From: a virus
DNA length: 33,912 bases
Reading direction: 5' to 3' (one strand)
Virus record (IMG/VR): IMGVR_UViG_3300011115_000378
Span: 1 to 33,912 of that record
Below the pieces are notes generated by a model. The model made no database searches, had not been told where the DNA came from, and worked only from the letters and a program-made list of their open reading frames with translations. A program made the translations under genes and the position numbers. Positions 25,601 to 32,160 of this stretch are shown here, in pieces; the first letter of the stretch is position 1; every line of letters starts with the position of its first letter.

Positions 25601-25782
25601 TGATAATATGGCGTTACATTTGCTTGACTAAAGTAATTATTAATCGTGCCAGTGTCATAGCCTGTTGCTCTAGTCAAGTCATCTAGACTTACTCCATACT
25701 GCTGTGCCGCTGCCGCAATGGCTGCTGGATTTCCAATGTTTGCTTGAACATAGGCTTGAATGTCTGCGTCGCTTACTGCCAT
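22660..25782 (-). CDS. Large proline-rich virion protein with embedded Hint (intein-like) domain (1040 aa)
   Basis: Domains in order: a small helical start (DADIQAYVQANIGNPAAIAA, about residues 5-50); a Pro/Gln-rich linker (about 55-200); a folded part with KWTGEGFGSAEKNAADMARI (about 205-330); a Gly/Ala-rich hydrophobic stretch (about 330-400); two tandem modules with IDSLKAQGLSN (about 417-500); Val/Lys/Pro repeats of the VVEIVADKPV type (about 550-650); a Hint domain from Cys652 to Asn777; a pure Pro/Val linker; and a globular C-terminus with a Gly/Asp tail. It is a central tail or internal-head component by position. The Hint domain has a Cys start and His776-Asn777 end but Lys at +1, so complete splicing is unlikely; cleavage at one or both ends could cut the protein in two. 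Confidence 0.8.
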   Translation of the reverse strand: MAVSDADIQAYVQANIGNPAAIAAAAQQYGVSLDDLTRATGYDTGTINNYFSQANVTPYYQQPQPQTYTPPEPPQAPVAPTVYAPPAPVERAPVYPEPVVNYSRGGGTVLEDTSFGSNVGNFGELDYFSQPQTKTQAEPPPAPVEIIPPRPIAPDIKSPLMYEPPAPPPKPQYSAPMAPTAPVAPTITPVVQPKSLVEQILGQGTTSKWTGEGFGSAEKNAADMARILGDIGITDISQFGKIVKEEPTYSYDEQGNQTFTGNQKIETFGNKLTGQTVGNTYGERQTGDAFGGTYTGKGNTGYRVQFDDKGNPYFYTSAQSSSDAGQWMPIVQLALAATGAGGLLGNALLGTGAGAVATNALGNAIISGALTGAQGGDVLKGALLGGAGGALGGYLQGGTPTAGGGSSIFGGAIDGSTVNFADLAETGVIDSLKAQGLSNAQIGQWLENASAADLGYVPPVDAIPGAGIDFNELADNALIDSLKAQGLSNQQISQFIENTGAGTGVAPVTPGIETVNVTGTANPAVTAPVVPTMVDPNILAAVTTQLNTNLKTPVPEIKITGDKVTKTDDTTTPTVTVTGDKVVKPVIPTVPTVEVVDTKVTKKDDTVPVVEVVADKPVKPVVPDVPVVEIVADKPVTPVVPTVEIVAPKPTCPSPEMLIHLADGSKKPAGELAVGDVVRTQHEHTMAWGDHPVTHTEIIPNAQRLKIKFEDTEIVCSYDHKFFDKVDSWVTAKDVKFRDILSGKVVKSVEQVEPGPVVMITIDDAHTYICQGLLSHNKSPLPPVVPPVVPEIVITPPPVPPVPPVVPPVVPPPVIVPPVVLPPVTPKPPVVVPPVVTTPPTTLSTGVGLNPGMMEPTPFYNTTNDAQSKYFWGGHGFQAGPTFNAQAYNAVAAPETPWGAQGVAAPMSAQDYEDIIAGRYTPEQFTPATRVQAYDPSLAQAPVNQLQAYTPPVAGPVTPTNYNMTSAEVQQVASVLGNDMAQRLAAAMAAGDMETVNNIKAQYEYALMSNQNQGGGGDGGGSGGGDGGGTGAGAGTGNAM
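23452..23829 (-). other. Hint domain (A-type BIL-like) inside the 1040-aa protein
   Basis: These 126 codons encode residues 652-777. They begin CPSPEMLIHLADGS and contain a block-B-like S717-x2-H720 (CSYDHKF). They end with the DDAHTYICQGLLSHN block F/G, His776-Asn777. No homing-endonuclease insert is present. The next residue is Lys778 rather than Cys, Ser or Thr, which is the hallmark of A-type bacterial intein-like (BIL) domains. Proline-rich repeats flank it on both sides, forming exposed linkers. Confidence 0.85.
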
Positions 25783-25806
25783 CTTTGTTTTCCTTTAATC
25801 TTATAT

Positions 25807-26922
25807 TTAACGTTTTATAACCTGTGCTGTGAAACTTCTAAATCCATAATATGCTATTGCAATAGGTTGAATGTTAGGACTGGTTGTTGGATTGTTTGGA
25901 TCATAATATTGATTGTTAAAATATATCTCAAACGTATACAAGAAGTATCCCAATCCAGGATTGTCTATAACATTATTAAATGTATACGATTCAGGTCTAA
26001 AATATGTATAACCATCATATATCACAGTGTCAAATAATGTATATGGAACCGTAACTAAGTTTCCATCCAACTCCCATTCGTATCCATTATACACATATGG
26101 AAATGCTAATGCTCCATTGGGCAATGTTGTAGCATTCTTTGCTTTATATCTGTTTATTCTTAATTCATAGGTCACAGGATCTAATCCAGGATCTATACTA
26201 GTATATGTAGGATTGTTGATATATCCTTTAAAAGGTGCTTGACAAGTAATAAACACTCTGTCTGTTGGACCATTCACGCTGACAGGTGCAAACAAGTCCG
26301 TAACTATGTTTTGTTGTTGCCAACTTATTTGTCCACCTGAAGAATATGCTGTCCATGTTTGGGCACCATCTAATCTTAACAAACGCAGTGTGCTGATAAA
26401 TGGACCAGAACTATGAACTGCTATTCTATAATCTCCATTGTATATTGCTGGAGTCACTCCTGATATTGTTACCTTTTGATTTAACGCAAAACAGTTTTCA
26501 GGACCATTAGTTGTGAATATAAATTCCGTGTTTGTAGTCAATGGAGTAGTAATGTATGTTCTATTAACTGTAATGTCTACATCAATGATATTGTTAGTCA
26601 CACTTGTAATATTTGTGATAACAACGTTGGGAGTTGTGATACCTGGCGGTGTTGTTTGGTAAAAGTCTATGCTACTTAACTGTGGCCAATAGTTAACATT
26701 ACTTGGACTTGCGACATTACCTGTGACCGTAACATTATTAGTAAACGGTGCTGCCATGGCATTAGTAAGCATATCATATCTAAATGATGTTACTACATTG
26801 TTGGCAGGATCAGCAGTTTTACTTACGCCTTCAAAGTTTTGTCCTAAACCTGTTGGTCCACTAAGAAGATAATTAACTGCTTCAACAACAGCATCAGGAT
26901 TGTCTATTGGATATTGACTCAT
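25807..26922 (-). CDS. Tail-region structural protein with beta inserts (371 aa)
   Basis: The ATG overlaps the previous stop (TAATG), so it is coupled to the 639-aa gene. The N-terminal part (NPDAVVEAVNYLLSGPTGLG, then QNFEGVSKTADPANNVVTSF) is of a type I associate with marine podovirus structural proteins of unknown role. Around residues 120-205 there is a beta insert (TNTEFIFTTNGPENCFALNQ, KVTISGVTPAIYNGDYRIAV), similar in style to one in the 639-aa protein. The last 100 residues are Tyr/Asn/Pro-rich beta sheet. Likely part of the tail hub or fibre attachment; no enzyme motif. Confidence 0.72.
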   Translation of the reverse strand: MSQYPIDNPDAVVEAVNYLLSGPTGLGQNFEGVSKTADPANNVVTSFRYDMLTNAMAAPFTNNVTVTGNVASPSNVNYWPQLSSIDFYQTTPPGITTPNVVITNITSVTNNIIDVDITVNRTYITTPLTTNTEFIFTTNGPENCFALNQKVTISGVTPAIYNGDYRIAVHSSGPFISTLRLLRLDGAQTWTAYSSGGQISWQQQNIVTDLFAPVSVNGPTDRVFITCQAPFKGYINNPTYTSIDPGLDPVTYELRINRYKAKNATTLPNGALAFPYVYNGYEWELDGNLVTVPYTLFDTVIYDGYTYFRPESYTFNNVIDNPGLGYFLYTFEIYFNNQYYDPNNPTTSPNIQPIAIAYYGFRSFTAQVIKR

Positions 26923-28841
26923 TATCTATCATCTTCCACTTGTGTGTACTGCCATGTTATTGCTGAACATTGCCAAGTGTCTGTATAACTTACATCACTT
27001 ATTTCAATGTTGTTTACACGGAATGCATTTTGATTAATCTGCGCCCAAGGATTACTTGTATCTAATGTCACTGTTATTGGTGTTGATACACTGCTGGATG
27101 ATCCCACTGAGTTGGCACCTTCTATGGTAATGTCAATACTGCCTGTTGAAGGAACTATGACTACGCCACGGCTATCCACATTGTTGACTTCAGGTAGGAT
27201 ACGATGAACCATCATCTTGCCGCTGTAGTCTTTTAATAACTTGATATTGTTTTGTCTATACACTGATGTTATGTTGCCATTTGGATTACCTGTAGTAGTT
27301 AGAAACGCTGTGCCTTGATCTTTCATAACAAGTTTTTTACTGGCAGCACCTTGAACATAAACAACTGTTCTACTTGCTGGGTCATTCTTCCAAGTACTTG
27401 AACCAGTGTCATAATACCATACTGGACTTTCCACAGTGGAGATAGCATTTGAGACATCACGTGGGGGATTCCATATATCTAAATCATATCTGTATGCCAA
27501 CATCTTATTTGGCACACCATTTGTTGCCGCTGTGGTTGGATAGTATATTTCAATTTGATTCTTATTGGTGTTTACTTCCATGAATATTTTATCAGTATGT
27601 AAAGGATCAACTTGGTCAAAGAACCAATTCTTTACACGTTGATTACCTAGACCTGTAAACTCATTACCATCAAATACCCATATATCTCTGGCATCAATAC
27701 CATATACCATTCTGTCAGTATTAACACTACAACCAGGATTCAATAGTCCACGACCAGTGTTAAACAATCTTACACCAATGATTGGTGCTGATGTTGTTGA
27801 ATAGTTTAATGGACTGAACACAACTGTGTCCCAATAACTACAAATGAATAGTTGTCCGTTGCTGGGAAAAGCATCTTGAACAGGTCCACGCAATGGAACT
27901 TCAAGTTGGTTGGCCACGTTTTGAATTGTTGGTTCCCATGTTGAGGGCATTTGATTTAAGCCAAAACTTTGACTCCATTGCACTGTGGCAGGGAACCTAG
28001 TTGCTACATTGTCTAAGGTTGTAATTGTTAAATCTCCAGCAACCAATATACTTCCAACATTTGGTGTTGAATACATACGCAGAAAGCCTGCTTTCAAACT
28101 TTTCCATACTGTGGGCAAATAGTTCCACACATAACTTTGATTGACAGTGCAACTTGTGCCTAATGTAATGCCTGTCAAAGCACAGGTTATCTCTACATAG
28201 GTTGTTGTACTTGCTGTGACTTTCCAGTTAGCATTGAATGCCGCAGTGGTAGCACCTTGAACTAGAACATAGCCACCAATATCAAAAGGTATTGTTGCCT
28301 GTGCTGTGGTAAAGGTTATTCTTACTGTGCCTGTTGTTGGGTATGTTATTGCTGTAAATGCCAGTTCTGTCTTAGTGCCATAACGAACCATTACAGGAGC
28401 ACCCGTGCCTTCATCAGGCCAAAACATAGGATTACCTACATTGTCATTGAACACTGGCACTGTGCCGTTCCATGATTCTGTGATATTAGTTGCCAGTGTA
28501 TAACCTGTGATTGAGGGCTGTATGGTAGCACCAACGTTGGGATTGATCTTAGTCCAAGTTAAGTCTTTACTGGCATACCAATCTCCGGCTGTGTTGGCAA
28601 CAACAAACCAAAAGAATCCGTCTTGTCTATAACTGCCAGTGACAAATATAGGAGTGCCAGGCACTGTGGCCAATATCTCTTTGTCTCCAAACACTGATTT
28701 CAATCCACGAACATCAGTTTCAACATTACTACCTTCATTGTATTCATTAGGTCCAAGTGCGGTACTAGGCACATCAGGAGTATAACTCATCTTGCTGAAA
28801 GGTTGTCTTACTTCGTTTAAGGGATTCTTTATATTGGCCAT
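26922..28841 (-). CDS. Tail nozzle / DNA-stabilisation-like protein (639 aa)
   Basis: A large beta-rich protein with no membrane segment. The N-terminal phrase NEYNEGSNVETDVRGLKSVF (about 32-52) and repeated strands ending in Trp/Phe (GSYRQDGFFWFVVANTAGDW, VYGIDARDIWVFDGNEFTGL) fit beta-propeller nozzle proteins, the functional class of P22 gp10 or T7 gp12. A small beta insert (TIPFDIGGYVLVQGATTAAF, about 183-235) interrupts it. It is the first gene of the long late run, after the tRNA, with a possible promoter in the 80-base gap. The Shine-Dalgarno site is weak (GGAA four bases before the ATG). The fold call is inference from pattern and position. Confidence 0.65.
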   Translation of the reverse strand: MANIKNPLNEVRQPFSKMSYTPDVPSTALGPNEYNEGSNVETDVRGLKSVFGDKEILATVPGTPIFVTGSYRQDGFFWFVVANTAGDWYASKDLTWTKINPNVGATIQPSITGYTLATNITESWNGTVPVFNDNVGNPMFWPDEGTGAPVMVRYGTKTELAFTAITYPTTGTVRITFTTAQATIPFDIGGYVLVQGATTAAFNANWKVTASTTTYVEITCALTGITLGTSCTVNQSYVWNYLPTVWKSLKAGFLRMYSTPNVGSILVAGDLTITTLDNVATRFPATVQWSQSFGLNQMPSTWEPTIQNVANQLEVPLRGPVQDAFPSNGQLFICSYWDTVVFSPLNYSTTSAPIIGVRLFNTGRGLLNPGCSVNTDRMVYGIDARDIWVFDGNEFTGLGNQRVKNWFFDQVDPLHTDKIFMEVNTNKNQIEIYYPTTAATNGVPNKMLAYRYDLDIWNPPRDVSNAISTVESPVWYYDTGSSTWKNDPASRTVVYVQGAASKKLVMKDQGTAFLTTTGNPNGNITSVYRQNNIKLLKDYSGKMMVHRILPEVNNVDSRGVVIVPSTGSIDITIEGANSVGSSSSVSTPITVTLDTSNPWAQINQNAFRVNNIEISDVSYTDTWQCSAITWQYTQVEDDR

Positions 28842-28861
28842 ATGGTTCCAGTCTATTGTAT

Positions 28862-28868
28862 TATTTAT
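28862..28868 (-). promoter_or_regulatory. ATAAATA box before the tail operon
   Basis: CATATAAATAATACAAT on the minus strand lies 20 bases before the ATG at 28841. It contains TATAAATA, the exact T4 late-promoter octamer, and heads the longest unbroken gene run in the genome. Confidence 0.45.
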
Positions 28869-28924
28869 ATGTTTTTACAGTCAGCGAAAAAGAAAGATAA
28901 AAATCATATGTGAACTTATTAGTT

Positions 28925-29002
28925 TGGCAGGGGGTACAGGATTTGAACCTGTGCATGGCAGAATCAAAATCTGCTGTCTTAACCGAACTTGACGAACCCC
29001 CA
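28925..29002 (-). tRNA. tRNA-Gln (anticodon UUG)
   Basis: The minus strand folds as a complete cloverleaf: D-stem GTC/GAC, anticodon stem GCAGA/TCTGC with loop TTTTGAT (anticodon TTG, reading CAA), and T-arm ACAGG-TTCAAAT-CCTGT. The acceptor stem pairs TGGGGGT with ACCCCCT, the discriminator is G, and CCA is encoded. Position 1 against 72 is U-U, an open pair, where E. coli tRNA-Gln has the weak U-A pair that GlnRS opens. It lies between the 87-aa gene and the tail operon. It may supplement CAA decoding for the Gln-rich virion proteins. Confidence 0.93.
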
Positions 29003-29009
29003 GTATTCA

Positions 29010-29273
29010 TTAACTTACCTGCATGACATCAAAGTCTTCACAGCCAAACTTATGATTAAGTCTTCTAACCTGTGCCTTTGCATTGCCAAGATTAGTATAG
29101 GATAACTTTTGATATTTGAATCCCTGTGTAGTCATAGTGTTGACATGTTGTCTAACTCCGCAGGGTTTGTCTTTGTATGTGACTACATAGTAACTTTCTG
29201 CCTGCATGATATCCCAAGTTGAGCCATCACCTACTTCTGCTGTCAGCATTATTTTTGGAGAAGGACGTGCCAT
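29010..29273 (-). CDS. Small protein of unknown function next to the tRNA (87 aa)
   Basis: The ATG lies two bases after the stop of the 67-aa gene. A beta-strand-rich protein (STWDIMQAESYYVVTYKDKP, CGVRQHVNTMTTQGFKYQKL) with a short basic helix (NAKAQVRRLNHKFGCEDF) and no known motif. Two Cys residues (C38 and C77) are present. It ends seven bases before the tRNA. Function unknown. Confidence 0.68.
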   Translation of the reverse strand: MARPSPKIMLTAEVGDGSTWDIMQAESYYVVTYKDKPCGVRQHVNTMTTQGFKYQKLSYTNLGNAKAQVRRLNHKFGCEDFDVMQVS

Positions 29274-29274
29274 A

Positions 29275-29478
29275 TTATACCTTTAAAAATCTATCTATTT
29301 CAGGTTCGCTGAGTTTGGCCAATACCCATGCTTCATCTGTGAATTCTACTTCATAGTATTCAAGTTCTCTGTGAAATGTTATTTTACTAGCAAATTTATT
29401 ACAACAATTATGTAATCTTCGTTCTTGATCATCGTCCATGTTAGCAAGACGGAATAGGTCTGTTTTTGCTATTACCAT
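29275..29478 (-). CDS. Small protein of unknown function (67 aa)
   Basis: The ATG follows the HNH-gene stop by one base, so coupling is likely. The protein is acidic with a Cys-Cys pair in LHNCCNKFASKITFHRELEY and a strand-helix ending (VLAKLSEPEIDRFLKV). That ending has the same strand-plus-helix pattern as the small proteins flanking terminase, a weak resemblance only. No Shine-Dalgarno is seen. Confidence 0.65.
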   Translation of the reverse strand: MVIAKTDLFRLANMDDDQERRLHNCCNKFASKITFHRELEYYEVEFTDEAWVLAKLSEPEIDRFLKV

Positions 29479-29479
29479 A

Positions 29480-29857
29480 TTAGAAGTAGTCTTTCTTTAT
29501 TGGTTTCATTGTGGCTTGTTTGATTATTTTGTTGGGTCTAGCACCATGTTTCTTTAAGGGTTTGATTTCCCAGTGATTTGGATTTAAACAAGTCTTTGAT
29601 CCACAGGCATGTGTTACTTCTTTTTCTTCACAGTCTTCATTAAACCAATCTCTGTATAAGATTCTACAGGCCTGTGTCATTTGTGGTATGCCATTTTTTT
29701 GACAGCCAAATAGAGGACCATGCTGTGTTTGTGCAAAGTTAGTAGCAGGCCAACATTCATCTGGACCTAGACGTATGACTTTTTCATTTAGGCGTTTTGT
29801 GTTCCAACTCCATTGACCTACTTGTTTTTTGTTTTCTGGTTTTGTTTTGTTTACCAT
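29480..29857 (-). CDS. HNH endonuclease-like protein (125 aa)
   Basis: The pattern Cys35-Trp36 (DECWPATN), HGPLFG, then VTHACGSKTCLNPNHWEI (residues 81-98: His83, Cys85, Cys90, Asn92, His95) is that of the small phage HNH_3-type nucleases. In these, the H-C...C-NP-H motif forms the zinc-stabilised beta-beta-alpha metal site. Both ends are basic. Such genes are often selfish homing enzymes but can also assist packaging as nicking enzymes. Here it is in the accessory region, away from terminase. The upstream gap holds two overlapping ATAAATA boxes. Catalytic activity is unproven. Confidence 0.72.
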   Translation of the reverse strand: MVNKTKPENKKQVGQWSWNTKRLNEKVIRLGPDECWPATNFAQTQHGPLFGCQKNGIPQMTQACRILYRDWFNEDCEEKEVTHACGSKTCLNPNHWEIKPLKKHGARPNKIIKQATMKPIKKDYF

Positions 29858-29878
29858 TTGTTATTTGCCTTTATATGT

Positions 29879-29889
29879 TATTTATTTAT
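29879..29889 (-). promoter_or_regulatory. Two overlapping ATAAATA boxes before the HNH gene
   Basis: TATAAATAAATAAC on the minus strand gives two overlapping ATAAATA heptamers (29883-29889 and 29879-29885), about 21 bases before the ATG at 29857. The 59-base gap is otherwise AT-rich without structure. Confidence 0.4.
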
Positions 29890-29916
29890 ATGATTAGTTC
29901 TATATATAGATAACTG

Positions 29917-30669
29917 TTAACCTTCACTATTCCATTGTTCAGTGTATGTGGGAAACTGATTCATAACTGCTCTTGCTTCATCTTCTTTTTGTACACTGAA
30001 TAGATATAAAATTCTGCGTTTGAACTCTTCATAGGCTTCATCAGTAGTATTACTAACGATATAATTTGTATTGTTATAGTCTGCTGTTATCAATGCATCT
30101 TTGATTGAGTGTGGTCCAGGAAAGCCTTTGTATATTCTAACTGAGGATTGTTTACGTCCTGCAACATCATCTGCACTGCATTTTTGATCCAATATAAATT
30201 CATGTTCAAAGTCTTTGGCCATCCAGCGTATTTTCCATTGAAAGAACTCTGGACTAACCATTTGCCTTATTGCCACAACAGCACTGACTTCCTGGGGCAT
30301 TACCCATTTGAAGTGTTTGCGCTTATCCGCTGTTTGGAAACTTTCATTCATATTTGGCATTGCAACTAGTGCAGGGATTTGAGCATTGATTCTACCACTG
30401 CGTATTTCATAGTTTAGGTTATTGGCTACATCAATACAACTTTCATAAAACTGTTGATTATCTCTCCAATAACTCAATCTGCGTAATTGGCTGGGTGGCC
30501 ATACCAAACTACTTCTAAGTTTGATTGGGCTACCTTTATGTAAGAAGTTTAGTTCAATCTTATATCTGTTTTTGACATCAGTTTTAATGTCAGGAATTTC
30601 ATACCAACGATTTGCTGGCAGTGTGGGTTTGTTATCGTATATTGTTATACCTATTTGGTTTACTCTCAT
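29917..30669 (-). CDS. Accessory-region protein of unknown function behind four repeats (250 aa)
   Basis: I choose the ATG at 30669 (MRVNQIGITIYDNKPTL). The frame is open back to a GTG at 30777, but that extension is made of the repeats and has no ribosome site. The protein is mixed alpha/beta, basic in the first half (KNRYKIELNFLHKGSPIKLR, then PSQLRRLSYWRDNQQFYESC), with no membrane segment and no motif I recognise. It is the largest gene of the accessory region and the only one preceded by an array of 18-20 bp repeats. It is therefore the best candidate for a DNA-binding regulator or replication initiator, but the sequence itself does not show such a domain. Confidence 0.72.
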   Translation of the reverse strand: MRVNQIGITIYDNKPTLPANRWYEIPDIKTDVKNRYKIELNFLHKGSPIKLRSSLVWPPSQLRRLSYWRDNQQFYESCIDVANNLNYEIRSGRINAQIPALVAMPNMNESFQTADKRKHFKWVMPQEVSAVVAIRQMVSPEFFQWKIRWMAKDFEHEFILDQKCSADDVAGRKQSSVRIYKGFPGPHSIKDALITADYNNTNYIVSNTTDEAYEEFKRRILYLFSVQKEDEARAVMNQFPTYTEQWNSEG

Positions 30670-30682
30670 ATTTGTCTTTCTT

Positions 30683-30890
30683 GGTGTGCTTTTAGTAATA
30701 CTGCTTGTTGAGTTGCGGTGTGCTTTTAGTAATAAGACATATAATATTATATATACTAACATTATTACTAAACGCACACCAGAGGTGCTTATTGCGTTTC
30801 ATAACAGAAGCACTTCGTGTATCTCTTGACAGAGATTTGTTGTTTGTTGGAGTCAAGAGAAAAGGAATGCCTTATTACTAAACGCACACC
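30683..30890. repeat. Four copies of an 18-20 bp repeat, two in each orientation
   Basis: GGTGTGC[T/G]TTTAGTAATA occurs at 30683-30700 and 30717-30734 on the plus strand, and inverted at 30761-30780 and 30871-30890. The two inner copies face each other around an AT-only-like core (ACATATAATATTATATATAC), forming a 19-bp stem with one mismatch. A 9-bp inverted repeat TCTCTTGAC/GTCAAGAGA (30822-30830, 30852-30860) lies between the third and fourth copies. This fills the 245-bp gene-free stretch before the 250-aa gene, with one copy ending 14 bases from its ATG. It looks like operators or origin iterons. Confidence 0.85.
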
Positions 30891-30898
30891 TGTTCCGG

Positions 30899-30921
30899 AA
30901 AAAAATGAATCCATCATTCAT
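30899..30921 (-). terminator. Possible intrinsic terminator after the 75-aa gene
   Basis: On the minus strand ATGAAT-gatgg-ATTCAT is followed by a seven-T run. The stem is short and AT-rich, and it overlaps the stop codon of the 75-aa gene. A weak but plausible terminator insulating the repeat region. Confidence 0.5.
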
Positions 30922-31141
30922 CCCCGAGGTCATTGTTCTTTACCATGCTTGTTACTTCTAAGAAGTTTGGATTTAGCACAGTTTGTATTATTGTGCCATC
31001 ATCATATACTTGATATTGTTGCCAATCGTAATCACCAAAAGTCATGTTGGCATACTGGAATATTTCGTAGCCGTCTTGCTCAATGCTGACTATGTCATAT
31101 TCAAAATGACCAAGTTTATCGCTGATTATTTGAACTTTCAT
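30914..31141 (-). CDS. Small acidic protein of unknown function (75 aa)
   Basis: The ATG overlaps the stop of the 142-aa gene (ATGA). The protein is acidic and Tyr/Asp/Gln-rich (FQYANMTFGDYDWQQYQVYD), with likely beta strands and no Lys/Arg cluster. Small acidic early proteins are often inhibitors or DNA mimics, but no specific similarity is seen here. Confidence 0.65.
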   Translation of the reverse strand: MKVQIISDKLGHFEYDIVSIEQDGYEIFQYANMTFGDYDWQQYQVYDDGTIIQTVLNPNFLEVTSMVKNNDLGDE

Positions 31142-31566
31142 TTTACTGCTCCAAACAAGTCATTGTATGCTGTATTGGTTTGAGCACGTAGATTACCCAT
31201 GCGCCATTCCCAACTTGTTTCTTTTTTGATTGCGGCTGCAAACATAGGTTGCATTACACCATTTTGTCCAGTGCGCCAATTAACTATATTACATGCTATC
31301 AAATCCTTTAATGGACACTCCAACATCTCTCCGTGTATTTTGTTATAGCCACGATGCGTGTTGTATTTTGGTAGTGCGCCTTGGGGATGACTTCTGTTGA
31401 ACAAGTATTGTATTTCACCCACTGTGAAACTACCCTTGTCGTCAAAGTTTTTCATTGCTTTAGTTATTGCTGGATAACCATTTTCATCCAACTTACTATC
31501 ATACATGTTTTTGAATCTGGTTTGACAACTGTCTAACCACTGTGCTGTGTTTTTTAATGCGGACAT
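31138..31566 (-). CDS. Accessory-region protein of unknown function (142 aa)
   Basis: An exceptionally strong Shine-Dalgarno (AGGAGG, five bases before the ATG) suggests high translation. The protein has a helical start (MSALKNTAQWLDSCQTRFKN), an FTVGEIQYLFNRSHPQG segment near residues 47-63, and a C-terminal part with WEWRMGNLRAQTNTAYNDLF. It is basic overall with no known motif. The upstream 120-base gap has an ATAAATA box and the terminator of the previous gene, so it probably starts its own two-gene unit with the 75-aa gene. Confidence 0.7.
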   Translation of the reverse strand: MSALKNTAQWLDSCQTRFKNMYDSKLDENGYPAITKAMKNFDDKGSFTVGEIQYLFNRSHPQGALPKYNTHRGYNKIHGEMLECPLKDLIACNIVNWRTGQNGVMQPMFAAAIKKETSWEWRMGNLRAQTNTAYNDLFGAVK

Positions 31567-31642
31567 CTCTGCCTCCTGTAATATGTAGATTTATAGGTTC
31601 TACTTTGACCTTTTGTATTTGCCAATACTTTCTATCCTAATG

Positions 31643-31649
31643 TATTTAT
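31643..31649 (-). promoter_or_regulatory. ATAAATA box before the 142-aa gene
   Basis: TATATAAATACATT on the minus strand contains the octamer TATAAATA. It lies 76 bases before the ATG at 31566 and just after the terminator at 31661-31684. Confidence 0.45.
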
Positions 31650-31660
31650 ATAACACATTC

Positions 31661-31684
31661 AAAGAAAGGGGTCTTAGCCCCTTT
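31661..31684 (-). terminator. Intrinsic terminator after the 115-aa gene
   Basis: On the minus strand AAAGGGG-ctaaga-CCCCTTT is followed by CTTT, giving a T-rich run TTTCTTT. It begins three bases after the stop codon of the 115-aa gene. Confidence 0.85.
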
Positions 31685-31686
31685 TA

Positions 31687-32034
31687 TTATGGTGTTCCGT
31701 GTTGTAAGTAAAACGCTTTGAGCATAACTCGTTTTAGATATTTGTGTGGATTTTTTTTGAGTTGTTTAAGACGAAGTTTTTCAATACTGCGGCCAAGTGC
31801 ATCATAGTCTGTGGTGCTCATCCAAATTGAATGTTTAATTTCTTTGATACAGGCCTCAAATGTGGTTAAGTCACTGAGTTCAGCGTAGCCCAAACTGTCA
31901 GTGTCAACTTTCTTTTCACCGGGACGAAGCAAGCACCAAGCATTTTCTTTAACTACGAAATCATGACATGCTTCAACGAGTTCGCTGTCAATGCCCTGCA
32001 TCCACATTATAGATTTAAATTCATTGTATTTCAT
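31687..32034 (-). CDS. Early-region protein of unknown function (115 aa)
   Basis: The ATG has an excellent AAGGAG site and is driven by the near-consensus promoter at 32066-32094, giving a short leader of about 25 bases. The protein is helical: MKYNEFKSIMWMQGIDSELV at the start and a very basic C-terminal half (SIEKLRLKQLKKNPHKYLKR). It forms a one-gene unit bounded by a promoter and a terminator, typical of an early host-takeover or regulatory gene. No family is recognised. Confidence 0.75.
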   Translation of the reverse strand: MKYNEFKSIMWMQGIDSELVEACHDFVVKENAWCLLRPGEKKVDTDSLGYAELSDLTTFEACIKEIKHSIWMSTTDYDALGRSIEKLRLKQLKKNPHKYLKRVMLKAFYLQHGTP

Positions 32035-32065
32035 TTAGGTCTCCTTTTGTTATTGCCTATGCTGT

Positions 32066-32094
32066 ATTATAGCAAATGTATTTAGCAAAGTCAA
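32066..32094 (-). promoter_or_regulatory. Sigma-70 promoter P2 (extended -10)
   Basis: The minus strand has TTGACT, a 17-base spacer and TATAAT preceded by TGC. Expected transcription starts about 32059-32060, 25 bases before the 115-aa ATG. A CTAAATA box (32079-32085) lies within the spacer. Confidence 0.85.
32079..32085 (-). promoter_or_regulatory. CTAAATA box inside the P2 spacer
   Basis: GCTAAATACATT on the minus strand sits between the -35 and -10 of P2, 44 bases before the ATG. The same site could serve early and late transcription or be a repressor target. Confidence 0.3.
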
Positions 32095-32154
32095 GGAAAA
32101 ATATAAGATTTGGAGATCTTAATATTTTGAAAACCGTTCGCGCAGCGGCAGTGT
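32095..32154 (-). ncRNA. Possible short RNA from promoter P3
   Basis: From the predicted P3 start near 32154, about 60 bases run without a start codon to a hairpin TAAGAT-ctccaa-ATCTTA (32104-32121) followed by TATTTTT. This would be a short transcript with a GC-rich 5' part (CCGCTGCGCGAACGG). The hairpin is weak, so read-through into the 115-aa gene is equally possible. Confidence 0.35.
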
Positions 32155-32160
32155 GTAGTT

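Noticed and set aside
28925-29002. tRNA as a phage attachment site
   Set aside because: The tRNA is complete rather than a 3' fragment, and no integrase is found.
30670-30777. GTG start giving a 36-residue hydrophobic N-terminal extension to the 250-aa protein
   Set aside because: The extension is encoded by the inverted repeats and AT core, has no Shine-Dalgarno, and ATG 30669 gives a normal soluble protein.
30683-30890. CRISPR-like array
   Set aside because: Only four short copies, mixed orientation and irregular spacing; no cas gene.
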